From Verrucomicrobiota bacterium (lineage in GTDB: Bacteria; Verrucomicrobiota; Verrucomicrobiia; Chthoniobacterales; UBA10450): a stretch of 46,192 bases of DNA. A model generated the notes under the pieces. That model worked only from the letters and a program-made list of their open reading frames with translations. It was not told where the DNA came from and did no database searches. Every line of letters starts with the position of its first letter. The first letter of the stretch is position 1. Below are positions 26,520 through 34,728 of this stretch, one piece after another. Location: positions 1 through 46,192 of the forward strand of contig QHQA01000056.1 of NCBI GenBank assembly GCA_003219695.1, in the 5' to 3' direction. The position numbers and the translations under genes are program-made.

Positions 26520-26574
26520 GTGCTTAGAAGTGGCGAGACCGCGACGGCTGCCCCGGCTGTTCTAGTAAGCAGCT

Positions 26575-26664
26575 TGTCATGTTGAGCGAAGCGAAACATC
26601 TCTGATTATTGTTGCAGCGCTGCCAGAGCCATATCAGAGATTCTTCGCTTCGCTCAGAATGACA
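26575..26664. repeat. TGTCAT...ATGACA inverted repeat, copy 1
   Basis: GTCATGTTGAGCGAAGCGAA then ACATCTCTGAT is mirrored by ATCAGAGATTCTTCGCTTCG then CTCAGAATGACA. Other copies are at 33430-33522 and 34612-34708. This repeat type is widespread in bacteria. Confidence 0.9.
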
Positions 26665-26673
26665 TCTATAAAA

Positions 26674-28086
26674 CTACGCTGCAATTGGCCTGCGGTAGCC
26701 AAAAAATTCTCGCTTCTTAATTATCTGGACCACCTCTGGCGGAACCATTCGCTCCCAACTGTTGTCGCCAGACTGCAATTTGGCCAACACGTCGGGCGGA
26801 TGAATTCGCAAGTACTCGGGATGATAATCCGTGATCTCCTGGACGTATTCATTGTCGGTCAAGTATCGAAACAACGAGCGAAGATTGGGCGCGACCTTCA
26901 CTTGCGTTGCGCTGATGATTTTCCCGGTTGCTTCGTCGATCATCGGATAAACGTAGAGTTTAAGTCCTCCCTTAAACATCCGGCCAAGCGCTTCCAAAAT
27001 TCCGCCTTCCAGATTCGCGTAATATTTTTCGTTGAAAATCTCGATCAAACTGGGCACGCCCATGACAAGGCCGATTGGTTTGTTTGTGTAACGAAAGAGA
27101 TATCCGGCGAGCCGGTAGTATTCGCCGAACTTCGAGATCAAGACGGTTCGGCCGAGCGCGCCGAGGATGTCCACTCGGGCGAGAAAATCGGCGTGATCGA
27201 GCTGTCCTCCTGCGAATAAGTGTTCGAGCGTCATCTCCATCAGCACGACGAGATCGTCTTCGGAACAACCCGATTGCTTAAGAAACACACGGCGGGCGCC
27301 GTCCAACATATCGTTTGTGGCATAGGTAACCGGTCGAAAACTCCCGCGCTCAACCAGAATCGCCTTTTTGTAGAAGACTTCGGCTGGCTGGATCGTCTCG
27401 CCGTCTGCCTTGAACATCACCGCGTTCGTCAGACCCTGGCTGACCAATTGCAAGCTCATCAATCGGTTATCGACGCTTTGAAAGAGCGGTCCGGAAAATT
27501 TGATCATGTCCACTTCGATTCGCCCCGGAGCGAGATTTTCCTGAAGCGGTGAAATCACTTTTTCCGGCTGGCTGTGATACAAGGCTCCATGGAGAAGATT
27601 CACTCCAATTACGCCAAGGGCTTCCTGTTGCTCGACGTTTGCCTGGTCGAGCAATCGAACGTGGATGATAATCTGGCTTGGTTGCGCGCGCGGCTCGGGT
27701 TGAAATCGCACACCCAGCCAGCCATGCGATTCGCTACGCTGTTTAAAACTCCGCGCCGCGACTGTATCGGCGAAAACGAAAAATGTTTTCGCCGCTCCAA
27801 ATTTTCTATCGAGCCGTTCGATGAGAAGACCATATTCGTGGTCGAGCATTGTCTGTAGGCGGGCACGGCTGACGTAGCGCTCCGCTGGCCCATAGATTGC
27901 ATCGCTGAATGTCATGTCGTAAGCCGACATGGTTTTGGCGATCGTGCCTGCTGCGCCGCCTACTCGAAAGAACCGGCGTGCTACTTCCTGGCCGGCCCCG
28001 ATTTCAGCGAAGGTCCCATACTTGGTTGGATCCAGATTGATCCGGAGAGCCTTCTCGTCAGTGCCGATTTCCATCTCTGGATTCAT
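26674..28086 (-). CDS. Conserved protein of unknown function (470 aa)
   Basis: 470 residues starting MNPEMEIGTDEKALRINLDP. Conserved-looking blocks: TKYGTFAEIGAGQEVARRFF, AYDMTFSDAIYGPAERYVSR, LGVIGVNLLHGALYHSQPEK, RIEVDMIKFSGPLFQ, LRSLFRYLTDNEYVQEITDY and the C-terminal FFGYRRP. I recall homologues in Bacteroidetes and cyanobacteria carrying unreliable enzyme names, so no function is assigned. No signal peptide or membrane helix is seen; it looks cytosolic. Upstream lies a 140-bp inverted-repeat element, so it is probably separate from the bat operon, although on the same strand. Confidence 0.7.
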   Translation of the reverse strand: MNPEMEIGTDEKALRINLDPTKYGTFAEIGAGQEVARRFFRVGGAAGTIAKTMSAYDMTFSDAIYGPAERYVSRARLQTMLDHEYGLLIERLDRKFGAAKTFFVFADTVAARSFKQRSESHGWLGVRFQPEPRAQPSQIIIHVRLLDQANVEQQEALGVIGVNLLHGALYHSQPEKVISPLQENLAPGRIEVDMIKFSGPLFQSVDNRLMSLQLVSQGLTNAVMFKADGETIQPAEVFYKKAILVERGSFRPVTYATNDMLDGARRVFLKQSGCSEDDLVVLMEMTLEHLFAGGQLDHADFLARVDILGALGRTVLISKFGEYYRLAGYLFRYTNKPIGLVMGVPSLIEIFNEKYYANLEGGILEALGRMFKGGLKLYVYPMIDEATGKIISATQVKVAPNLRSLFRYLTDNEYVQEITDYHPEYLRIHPPDVLAKLQSGDNSWERMVPPEVVQIIKKREFFGYRRPIAA

Positions 28087-28145
28087 ACAATTTCTCTAAG
28101 GGTGATTGCCGTGTGCCGCAAATCCCGAGCGAATTCCGCAGCCTC

Positions 28146-28285
28146 TGGGGAGCGCACGCGCCTCGCGTGTAGATTTCGGCGCCCCGCCGAAATCCCTCCC
28201 GGCGCGATGCGGCTCTGTGACGCCCGAGCATTCCCGGCGATTGGCGAGGCGCCAATCGCTGCACGCGAGGCGCGTGCGCTCCCCA
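28146..28285. repeat. 140-bp inverted repeat element
   Basis: TGGGGAGCGCACGCGCCTCG then CGTG at the left is the exact mirror of CACGCGAGGCGCGTGCGCTC then CCCA at the right; the core has further hairpins (GATTTCGGCGCCCCGCCGAAATC and GCGATTGGCGAGGCGCCAATCGC). It sits between batE and the 470-aa gene, just after the batE stop at 28291. Confidence 0.85.
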
Positions 28286-28290
28286 GAAAT

Positions 28291-29106
28291 CTAGAGTCGC
28301 ACTTGCTCGGCACTTTTCGCTGGAATCCAGCCGCGCAGATTACTCGGTAGCGCTGCGTAGATCCAATCGCCGCGCGTGCTGAGAATTTTGACTTGGCTGC
28401 CTGGCGGCAATGCCAGAACGCTGTTTGCAGTGTCGGCCGTGGCGATTCGCGCTTGCACATTATCAGCCGTTACGATGGCCAGAGCGCGCCCTTTAACGCC
28501 ACGATCTAGTTGCCAAATCGAGAAGATCGCCACGGCGAGGATCGAAAACATCGCCAACAGCAGGACTGCCGCCATGGCTGATCGCCGGCGTGCGAAAATC
28601 AATAGCACCAGACAGGAAACTCCGACCCAGAAAGCCACGGCTGCCGTGAAACTGTATTGATTGATGGTCGCAAATCGCAAGTAACGTTCCGGCCAGCTTG
28701 GTTGCAACTCCAGCGCGTGCGCTTCGTCACGCGCAATCTGCAAATTGGCTGTGGCTTCGGGGTGATGTGGTTCCAAGGCGAGCGCGCGCTCGTAGTTCAA
28801 GATGGCGCGTCCAAAATCACCCGTGCGGAAGTAAGCGTTACCCAGGTCGTAAAACAAATTTGCGTTCCATGGGCCGCCCCGAATTAGCGATTCGTAACTG
28901 GAGATCGATTCCTTGAAATCGCCCTGCGCGTACTCCTGGTTTGCCTTTGCGAATTGAGCGTCTGTCTGGGCCAGCGCCGATGGAGCTGCGACCACACAAA
29001 TCATCGTGCAGCAGGCGACTACAATGTAGCGCGAGCGTCCTCGCTTGCGTGCGAGGGCGGTTTCGCAAGCGGGGACGCTCGCGCTACTATCTTGTCGCGT
29101 ACTCAC
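28291..29106 (-). CDS. batE: BatE-like TPR/SH3 protein
   Basis: 271 residues from GTG 29106, which overlaps the batD stop as GTGA. After a signal peptide (core VVACCTMICVVAAPSALA) come TPRs (KANQEYAQGDFKESISSYES, LFYDLGNAYFRTGDFGRAI), two membrane helices (~150-200) and a C-terminal SH3-like domain (VTADNVQARIATADTANSV, GDWIYAALPSNLRGWIP). Last gene of the MoxR/Bat operon, thought to help cell-envelope stress resistance. The first ~24 residues after the start (SSASVPACETALARKRG...) come from a palindromic repeat, placing extra basic sequence before the signal-peptide core. Confidence 0.85.
   Translation of the reverse strand: MSTRQDSSASVPACETALARKRGRSRYIVVACCTMICVVAAPSALAQTDAQFAKANQEYAQGDFKESISSYESLIRGGPWNANLFYDLGNAYFRTGDFGRAILNYERALALEPHHPEATANLQIARDEAHALELQPSWPERYLRFATINQYSFTAAVAFWVGVSCLVLLIFARRRSAMAAVLLLAMFSILAVAIFSIWQLDRGVKGRALAIVTADNVQARIATADTANSVLALPPGSQVKILSTRGDWIYAALPSNLRGWIPAKSAEQVRL
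29026..29087. repeat. GTAGCGCGAGCGTCC...GGACGCTCGCGCTAC element in the 5' end of batE
   Basis: Perfect 15-nt inverted ends around a CTCGCTTGCG/CGCAAGCGGG core. Lies 18 nt downstream of the batE start codon and is read in frame. Confidence 0.85.
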
Positions 29107-31124
29107 GCTCGCAAATTTTCAATCAACTCCAGCACCTCGCGACGGTTTTCCCGCGAGATTCTTCCCGGGCCGTTGTGCGCTCCGCTATATTGCCACTCAT
29201 CGCTTTGCTCAAACAACCGGCGCAGCCGGTCGCGCGAGTCGCCGTTCAGTTTGAAAGCGTCCGCCGCCGTCTCCGCGTCCACCATGTTTGGATCGATCTC
29301 GCGGCCGCCCGACGCCAGCGCGGTTTTTACCCGAACAGCTCTGGAAGCTTCGGCATAATATTCTCGCGGCGAGGCGTCGTTACGGCGCAACTTGTGCATC
29401 AGCTCAGCTGCTTCATGCTGGAGCGCAGCAATGCGCCACGCCTCGCGATTGTCGATTTTCGCTCGTCGAATTTTCCAGCCAGCGAACCCAATCAGGGCGA
29501 GCAATGGAATCAACTGCGCTGCCCAGAAGACGCGCTGTGTGTAAACCGGCTCAAAGGATTCCACTGCACGAGGTCGCTCTGTCAGCTGATAAAGAATATC
29601 CTGCGGCTTGGTTGTAACCGGGGCGGGCGAGTTTGGTTTGGCCGCTGTAGCCGGGGGCGATGACCCCGGTTGACTTGTCGCCACATTCGCTGTAGCCGGC
29701 CCACCCTGCACAGTGATCGCAATCGGCTCGCTTCGCAGCGTCACGTATTGTTCTTTGACGGGATCGAAATAAGAAAATGCAAGTGTCGGCAGGCTTTGCT
29801 TTCTCTCGTTAGGCGCAAGCACCGTCTCGAAGGTCTTCGTCCCGCTGATCCCGACCTCGTCGTCCTGTTTGAACTTCGAAGACGGAGGATATTTGTGCCA
29901 GCCGCGCTCGTTCTCGGTCTCTGGGGCATTGACGCGATCGAAGTTGCCGCGCCCCGAAATCGTCGTCGTGACCGTAATGGGATCGCCCACTTGGACGCTC
30001 TTGGGCTTCGCATCCGTTGCCATTGTAAAATTCCCAATCGCGCCTGAGAAACTCGGCGGCGCATTTGGCGGCAACGGTTTTACTTCGAGCGCCACAGGTT
30101 CGCTCTTGACTTCTACTTCGCGTCGCTCGGCAAGTTGAGAAAACGGATTGCTAAAGAACGGGTCAGAGAATGGGTCATCCAAATCGAACAAGTCGAAGGG
30201 TGATCGCGCACGAGAGCGTGGCGCGCTTCGCGTCCGCGGCACGACCACCTGGGCCTTCGCTTTGGCCGGGCCGATTTCAAATTTTCCTGCACGGGCCGCA
30301 GCGATCGCGCTCTTAAAGGTCACCACGTCATAAGGTCTGCCGTTGATCGTTTCCAAATTTTCTCCCGACTGCTGCAACTTCTGCGCAGTAAACCCCTGGC
30401 CGGTGATTTCGGGCGGCTCCACAAGTCTTGGGTGAACACGCGCATCAAATCCCATCCGGATCTGAACGGGGACGATCTCGCCCACATAGGCGACCTTCTT
30501 TGGCACAATCAATTCGGCAAAAACCAGTTCGCTGGCGCTAGCCGGCTGGCTCTGCGCGCCGCGACTCGGCTGCCCGCCCGACGAACGCCCAGGCAAATCC
30601 GCGACGTTTAATGTCAGTTGCGGTGTTTGTAGCAACTTGCCGCCAGCACGAATTGTTTGCGGCGGGATCGTGAATCGGCCGGCCCTGAGCGGCAGGATCG
30701 TGTAATCATAGATCACGCTCGAGGTAAGCTTCAGATTTCTCATCTCGATGCGCTGGGAACTGCCCGTTCGATGAATTTCGAGCCCGTCGGCCAGGATCTC
30801 CTCGGTCGCCTCCGCATCAGGCGCTCCGGTGATTTGAATTTCCAACTGCACCGGCTGCCCCAATACGGTTTCGGAATTGTTTAACACCGCTGTGATGCTG
30901 GGTGAATCAGCGCGCGCAAATTGCGCCGCCGCAATCGTGATAAAAACCGCGATGGTTCGTAGCGCAGGTTTCCAAACCTGCCGTATCGCCGATTTCCAAA
31001 TCGGCACTTGGTCTGCCTCCGCGCGGCACGCAGGTTTGGAAACCTGCGACACGGCAGACTTAGAAGTCTGCGCTACAGCGGATACGGTTTCGCCACAATG
31101 TGGATAGCGCATCGACATCTCCAT
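29103..31124 (-). CDS. batD: BatD (oxygen-tolerance) family membrane protein
   Basis: 673 residues from ATG 31124 (31118 and 31112 also possible). Body: export signal with core IAVFITIAAAQFARA, then BatD beta-sandwich repeats (NSETVLGQPVQLEIQITGAP, LIVPKKVAYVGEIVPVQIRM, TTTISGRGNFDRVNAPETEN), and a C-terminal membrane helix (FWAAQLIPLLALIGFAGW) with a cytoplasmic tail. Typical length for BatD is about 600. The N-terminal ~45 residues ahead of the signal core (TSKSAVSQVSKPACRAEA...IWKSAIRQVWKPALR) are coded by a repeat block. A second repeat block near 29644-29702 codes a Pro/Ala-rich linker. GTGA overlap with batE. Confidence 0.87.
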   Translation of the reverse strand: MEMSMRYPHCGETVSAVAQTSKSAVSQVSKPACRAEADQVPIWKSAIRQVWKPALRTIAVFITIAAAQFARADSPSITAVLNNSETVLGQPVQLEIQITGAPDAEATEEILADGLEIHRTGSSQRIEMRNLKLTSSVIYDYTILPLRAGRFTIPPQTIRAGGKLLQTPQLTLNVADLPGRSSGGQPSRGAQSQPASASELVFAELIVPKKVAYVGEIVPVQIRMGFDARVHPRLVEPPEITGQGFTAQKLQQSGENLETINGRPYDVVTFKSAIAAARAGKFEIGPAKAKAQVVVPRTRSAPRSRARSPFDLFDLDDPFSDPFFSNPFSQLAERREVEVKSEPVALEVKPLPPNAPPSFSGAIGNFTMATDAKPKSVQVGDPITVTTTISGRGNFDRVNAPETENERGWHKYPPSSKFKQDDEVGISGTKTFETVLAPNERKQSLPTLAFSYFDPVKEQYVTLRSEPIAITVQGGPATANVATSQPGSSPPATAAKPNSPAPVTTKPQDILYQLTERPRAVESFEPVYTQRVFWAAQLIPLLALIGFAGWKIRRAKIDNREAWRIAALQHEAAELMHKLRRNDASPREYYAEASRAVRVKTALASGGREIDPNMVDAETAADAFKLNGDSRDRLRRLFEQSDEWQYSGAHNGPGRISRENRREVLELIENLRA
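29644..29702. repeat. Two GTAGCCGG half-elements in batD
   Basis: CTGTAGCCGGGGGCGATGAC then CCCGG, followed after about 20 nt by CTGTAGCCGGCC in the same orientation. Read in the batD frame as SQPGSSPPATA and GGPATANVA, forming a flexible linker before the membrane helix. Confidence 0.75.
30959..31076. repeat. 118-bp four-hairpin element in the 5' end of batD
   Basis: Ends GTAGCGCA and TGCGCTAC. Inside are four small hairpins: AGGTTTCCAAACCT, GCCGATTTCCAAATCGGC, CAGGTTTGGAAACCTG and GCAGACTTAGAAGTCTGC. The batD frame reads through all of it between the start codon and the signal-peptide core. Confidence 0.85.
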
Positions 31125-31151
31125 CAACTATCAACCATCAACCCTTCGCCG

Positions 31152-33368
31152 TCACCAGTCCTTATAGACATGGCGGGTTACTCTGCGTTCATCAAGTTGA
31201 ACTCGCGCCTCCTCGTCTTTCATCGATTCGAGGAGCGCCAGCGCCTGGCGTTCGCTCATCTGGCCCTCTTTTTCCGGTTCGGCCTCGGCAGCCTGCGCGT
31301 TTTTGTCCGGCGGATTTTGCGGTTTCTGTTCTCCCGCGCCCTTCACGTCGCCGGCAAACTTCTTTTGCGGCGATTCCGCAGGAGTAGGGGACGGGTTTTC
31401 TTCTTCGCCTTCTCCTGGCGATGGCGAGGGCATCTCATTTTCTCCTTCCCCGGGGCTTGGTGATTCTTCCGCTTGCCGTTCCCCAGGCGACGACGAAGGC
31501 TGGTTCGCCTGCTGCTTTTCCGCGCCTGGCGAGGGAGAAGGGCTCTCGCCGGGTTGTTGCTGCTGTTTCTTTTGCGGCTCGTTCTTCGCCTGCGCCTGCT
31601 CGTTTTGCTTTTGTTCTTTTTGCTCTTTGTCGTTGTCCGATTGGTTTTGCGATTGTTGATCCTGTGATTGCTGCTGCTGATCCTTTTTCTCTTGCTGGCC
31701 CTGACTCTGCTGTTGTTGGTTTTGCTCTTGCTGTTGATTCTGCTGCGGTTGTTTTTGCTGCTGCTGTTGCTGATTTTGTTTGTTCTGTTGGTTCTGCTTG
31801 TTCTGTTGTGGCGGGGATGGGGAAGGGGAGGGCTGTTGCGATTTCTTGTTCTTTAACTCCTCGATCTTCTTTTTGACGTAATCGTAGTTGTCTTTGGCTT
31901 CCTTGTTTTGTGGATCGAGTTTGAGCGTTTGCTCATAATGATCGAGTGCGTTTTCCCAATCGCTGAGCTTTTTCTTGTCGCTTTTCTCGGCTTCGCCGCG
32001 CTGATAAAGCGTGTTGCCAAGATTGTAATGGCCCTTGCTCTGCAAAGCCGTATCCCGCGTGAGCAGTGCCTGGCTGAACGATTCCAGCGCTTTGCTGTAA
32101 TCTTTCAATTTGTAAGCGGCCGCTCCCGAATCGAACTGGAGCTTGTCCTCGGCGCGTGATTCTGGATGCGATTTTAGCGTCTCCTGAAACTCGCTGTAGG
32201 CGTCTTCGAATTTCCCGTCTCGATATGCATCCATGCCGGGAGCCGAGCCAAACGCAAATGAAGCGAGCAAGATCAGCAGACCTGCTGCCGCGCCAGCAGC
32301 TTTGGCGGGCGAGATTACGTAAGCTCGTTCGCGCACGCGTTCGCCACGGCGAATCCATCCGGTGGCGGATTTGCGCTCGGGAAGCAGGATCGATAACGCG
32401 AGAGCAATCAACGCTGCGCTCAAGGGCCACTCGTAACGTTCGATTGCCTGGCGCGACAAACGCACATCCATTTCGGCTGCCTGCATTTTGGTCAATCCTT
32501 CACTTTGAACTTGTTGCATCGTGCGCGGCCCATTTTCCAAATGTACATAAAATCCGCCAGTGGCTTGCGCGATTTCGCGCAAGGGTTTGTCATCCAGCTT
32601 CGATTTGACGACCTCGCCCGCCGAATCCTTTACAAACGCAGTCTGGCCATCTTCGCCGGTAATGGGAATCAGCGAACCCTGCGGTGTTCCGACGCCGACT
32701 GTGAAAATTCGTACACCCGCGTCAGCCGCTTGTTTTACCGTTTTTACAGCGTCGCCGCTTTGCTCGGGATCGCCGCCATCGGTGAAGATGACGAGCGCCC
32801 GGTTCCCAGTGGCGCTTTTGCCAAAGCTCTGCGTGGCAAGCGCTATGGCGCTGGAGATGTTGGTCCCGCCTTCGGGAATCGTCTTCGTGTCCAGATCATT
32901 CAGCGCCTCAACGACAGCATCGTAATCAATCGTAAGTGGCGCCTGCAAAAAAGCGCGGCCCGCAAAAGCAATCAGGCCAACGCGGTCGCCTTGCAATTCA
33001 TTGATCAAATCCTGGACCGCCAGCTTGACGCGCTCCAGCCGGTTTGGCTGGATGTCATTGGAAAGCATGCTGCGCGATGTGTCCACTGCGATCAGCAGAT
33101 CGAGCCCTTTGCGCTTTACGTCCTGGAACGTATAGCCCCAGCGCGGTTGCGCGAGACTGACAATGGCCAGGGAAAGCCCGAGTAACTGAAGCGCAAACTT
33201 TATGATGCGCCGCGGCCGATTCACAGTGCCGGCGAGCTGCAGCAGCAAACGCGCTGAAACGAATTGCTGCAATCGCTTCAAGCCGCTGCGCTCGGCGCGA
33301 ACAAAGAGCGCAATCAACAGCGGGATGAGCAACAATCCCCAAAGCCATTCTGGTACACCGAAAGTCAT
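31152..33368 (-). CDS. BatB-BatC fusion: VWA domain, TPRs and a Gln-rich tail
   Basis: 738 residues. Residues 1-75: two membrane helices typical of BatA/B (WLWGLLLIPLLIALFV). VWA domain ~88-310 with MIDAS DTSRSML (~94) and IFTDGGDPEQSGD. A helix ~315-330 and another ~350-370 lead to BatC-type TPRs (~375-500: AYRDGKFEDAYSEFQETLK, GHYNLGNTLYQRGEAEK, HYEQTLKLDPQNKEAKDNYD). Then a Gln/Asn/Lys-rich low-complexity tract (~515-600) and a Pro/Ser/Glu-rich tract end in QALALLESMKDEEARVQLDE. BatB and BatC are usually separate genes, so this is a fusion. Between the two helices, ATGWIRRGERVRERA is repeat-derived (32326-32378). Confidence 0.9.
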   Translation of the reverse strand: MTFGVPEWLWGLLLIPLLIALFVRAERSGLKRLQQFVSARLLLQLAGTVNRPRRIIKFALQLLGLSLAIVSLAQPRWGYTFQDVKRKGLDLLIAVDTSRSMLSNDIQPNRLERVKLAVQDLINELQGDRVGLIAFAGRAFLQAPLTIDYDAVVEALNDLDTKTIPEGGTNISSAIALATQSFGKSATGNRALVIFTDGGDPEQSGDAVKTVKQAADAGVRIFTVGVGTPQGSLIPITGEDGQTAFVKDSAGEVVKSKLDDKPLREIAQATGGFYVHLENGPRTMQQVQSEGLTKMQAAEMDVRLSRQAIERYEWPLSAALIALALSILLPERKSATGWIRRGERVRERAYVISPAKAAGAAAGLLILLASFAFGSAPGMDAYRDGKFEDAYSEFQETLKSHPESRAEDKLQFDSGAAAYKLKDYSKALESFSQALLTRDTALQSKGHYNLGNTLYQRGEAEKSDKKKLSDWENALDHYEQTLKLDPQNKEAKDNYDYVKKKIEELKNKKSQQPSPSPSPPQQNKQNQQNKQNQQQQQQKQPQQNQQQEQNQQQQSQGQQEKKDQQQQSQDQQSQNQSDNDKEQKEQKQNEQAQAKNEPQKKQQQQPGESPSPSPGAEKQQANQPSSSPGERQAEESPSPGEGENEMPSPSPGEGEEENPSPTPAESPQKKFAGDVKGAGEQKPQNPPDKNAQAAEAEPEKEGQMSERQALALLESMKDEEARVQLDERRVTRHVYKDW
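32326..32378. repeat. CGTTCGCCAC.../GGTGGCGGATTTGCGC repeat inside batB/C
   Basis: CGTTCGCCACGGCGAATCCA then TCCGGTGGCGGATTTGCGC is imperfectly palindromic and resembles 5373-5417 and 24090-24122. In the gene it codes a basic loop between two membrane helices. Confidence 0.65.
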
Positions 33369-33561
33369 GCGTTCGTTAAGACGTTGAAGGGTTGAAGCGT
33401 TGAACGGTTAAAAAGGGCGTGAGCGTGATTGTCATTCTGAGCGGAGCGAAGAATCTCTGATTATATTTCCAGCAGTGCTCGAACATGCTGATCAGAGATG
33501 TTTCGCTTCGCTCAACATGACAGGGTGAACGCTTCAACGCTTCAACGCTTTAACCCTTTTC
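33369..33561. other. Spacer between batA and batB/C
   Basis: Contains a TGTCAT...ATGACA element (33430-33522) framed by inverted CGTTGAAGGGTTGAAGCGTT and GAACGCTTCAACGCTTCAAC motifs, so the whole spacer is nested palindromes. No gene. Confidence 0.7.
33430..33522. repeat. TGTCATTCTGAGC...ATGACA inverted repeat, copy 2
   Basis: TGTCATTCTGAGCGGAGCGA then AGAATCTCTGAT is mirrored by ATCAGAGATGTTTCGCTTCG then CTCAACATGACA, around a ~30-nt core. Confidence 0.9.
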
Positions 33562-34617
33562 TCATGGTAATTTCTTCCAGATGGTTTGAGATAAAAGCAT
33601 TTGCGCCAGCAGCAAGCCGCAGCCGCTCATCAGGCACAAAGGAAACAGATCGCGGTATTGCTGATATTTCTTTACGCTGACCGTAGATTTTTCCAGCTTG
33701 TCTATGTCCTCATAAATTTGTTCGAGAGATTTTGTGTCAGTCGCTCGGAAAAATTTCCCGTCCGCGATTTTCGCAACTTCTTTCAGACCGGTCTCGTTAA
33801 ACTCTACGCGCTGGTTCTCGTAGAGAATGTTACCCAGCGCATCGGTCAAGGGACCGCGATTGGTGAAGATGGGCGCTGGTGCAATTCCGTTGATGCCAGC
33901 TCCAATGGCATAAAAATGAATCTTTAACGCTTTCACTGCCTCGGCGGCAGTGTTTGGCGGAATTTTTCCGGCATTATTTTCTCCGTCGGTCAACAGCACG
34001 AGAACCCGGCTCTTTGAATGTTTATCGTTCAGCCGGCTGGCGGACGCTGCCATTGCCGATCCAATCGCGGTGCCGTCTTCGACGAGGCCTATGCGCACGC
34101 GATCCAGATTTTGCAACAGCCAGTCATGATCCAGTGTCATCGGGCTTACCACGTATGGCCGGCCTGCGAATGCTATGATGCCAATCCGATCGTTCGGCCG
34201 GCTTTCGATGAATTTGCGAGTCACTTCACGGATCGCATCCACTCGCGTCGCTTCCTGTCCCCCGATGGTAAAATCTTTCGTCAGCATCGAACCGGAGACA
34301 TCCAGCACCAGCATGATGTCGATTCCGCTGGCTTCGATTTGGGTAAGGCTCTTGCCGAGCTGCGGCCGAGCGAGTGCAACGACGAAGGCTGCAAGCGAAA
34401 GCAGCAGCAGTGTCCGGAGAATTTTACCTGCGCGCGCGGCGCTGTGTTTTCCAATCGCTCTCAGGCTCGCAGTGGATGAATACGTCAGTGCGGCAGCCGG
34501 GCCGCGTTTCCCCCGTAAATACGCCAGTAAAGGGATCGCCAGCAGCAACAGCAGCAGCCACGGGCGCGCAAACGTCAGCGCGCTGTTTGCCGGCCAGAAA
34601 TCAAATAGATTTGTCAT
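33562..34617 (-). CDS. batA: BatA-like VWA domain membrane protein
   Basis: 351 residues from ATG 34617. Helix ~16-33 (FARPWLLLLLLAIPLLAYL), second helix ~62-85, VWA domain ~98-290 with MIDAS DVSGSMLTKDF (~104) and VLLTDGENNAGKIPP, C-terminal helix ~325-345. Works with MoxR ATPase and the other Bat proteins at the inner membrane. The start codon plus next codon (ATG ACA) are exactly the end of a TGTCAT...ATGACA repeat, so the repeat either inserted at, or now supplies, the initiation site. Confidence 0.92.
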   Translation of the reverse strand: MTNLFDFWPANSALTFARPWLLLLLLAIPLLAYLRGKRGPAAALTYSSTASLRAIGKHSAARAGKILRTLLLLSLAAFVVALARPQLGKSLTQIEASGIDIMLVLDVSGSMLTKDFTIGGQEATRVDAIREVTRKFIESRPNDRIGIIAFAGRPYVVSPMTLDHDWLLQNLDRVRIGLVEDGTAIGSAMAASASRLNDKHSKSRVLVLLTDGENNAGKIPPNTAAEAVKALKIHFYAIGAGINGIAPAPIFTNRGPLTDALGNILYENQRVEFNETGLKEVAKIADGKFFRATDTKSLEQIYEDIDKLEKSTVSVKKYQQYRDLFPLCLMSGCGLLLAQMLLSQTIWKKLP

Positions 34618-34708
34618 GTCGAGCGAAGTCGAGACATCTCGGGATTTTCAGGACGTCCAACACGAAGCGGATAACGGCCAGAGATTCCTCCACTTCGGTC
34701 GGAATGAC
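34612..34708. repeat. TGTCAT...ATGACA inverted repeat, copy 3, overlapping the batA start
   Basis: TGTCATGTCGAGCGAAGTCG then AGACATCTC at the left and GAGATTCCTCCACTTCGGTC then GGAATGACA at the right. The minus strand of its left end gives ATGACA, the first two codons of batA. Confidence 0.85.
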
Positions 34709-34728
34709 AGAAAGAGACTGGACACGAA

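Noticed and set aside
31303-31876. Leu/Phe/Cys-rich open frames on the plus strand
   Set aside because: They are antisense shadows of the Gln/Pro/Ser-rich tail of batB/C.
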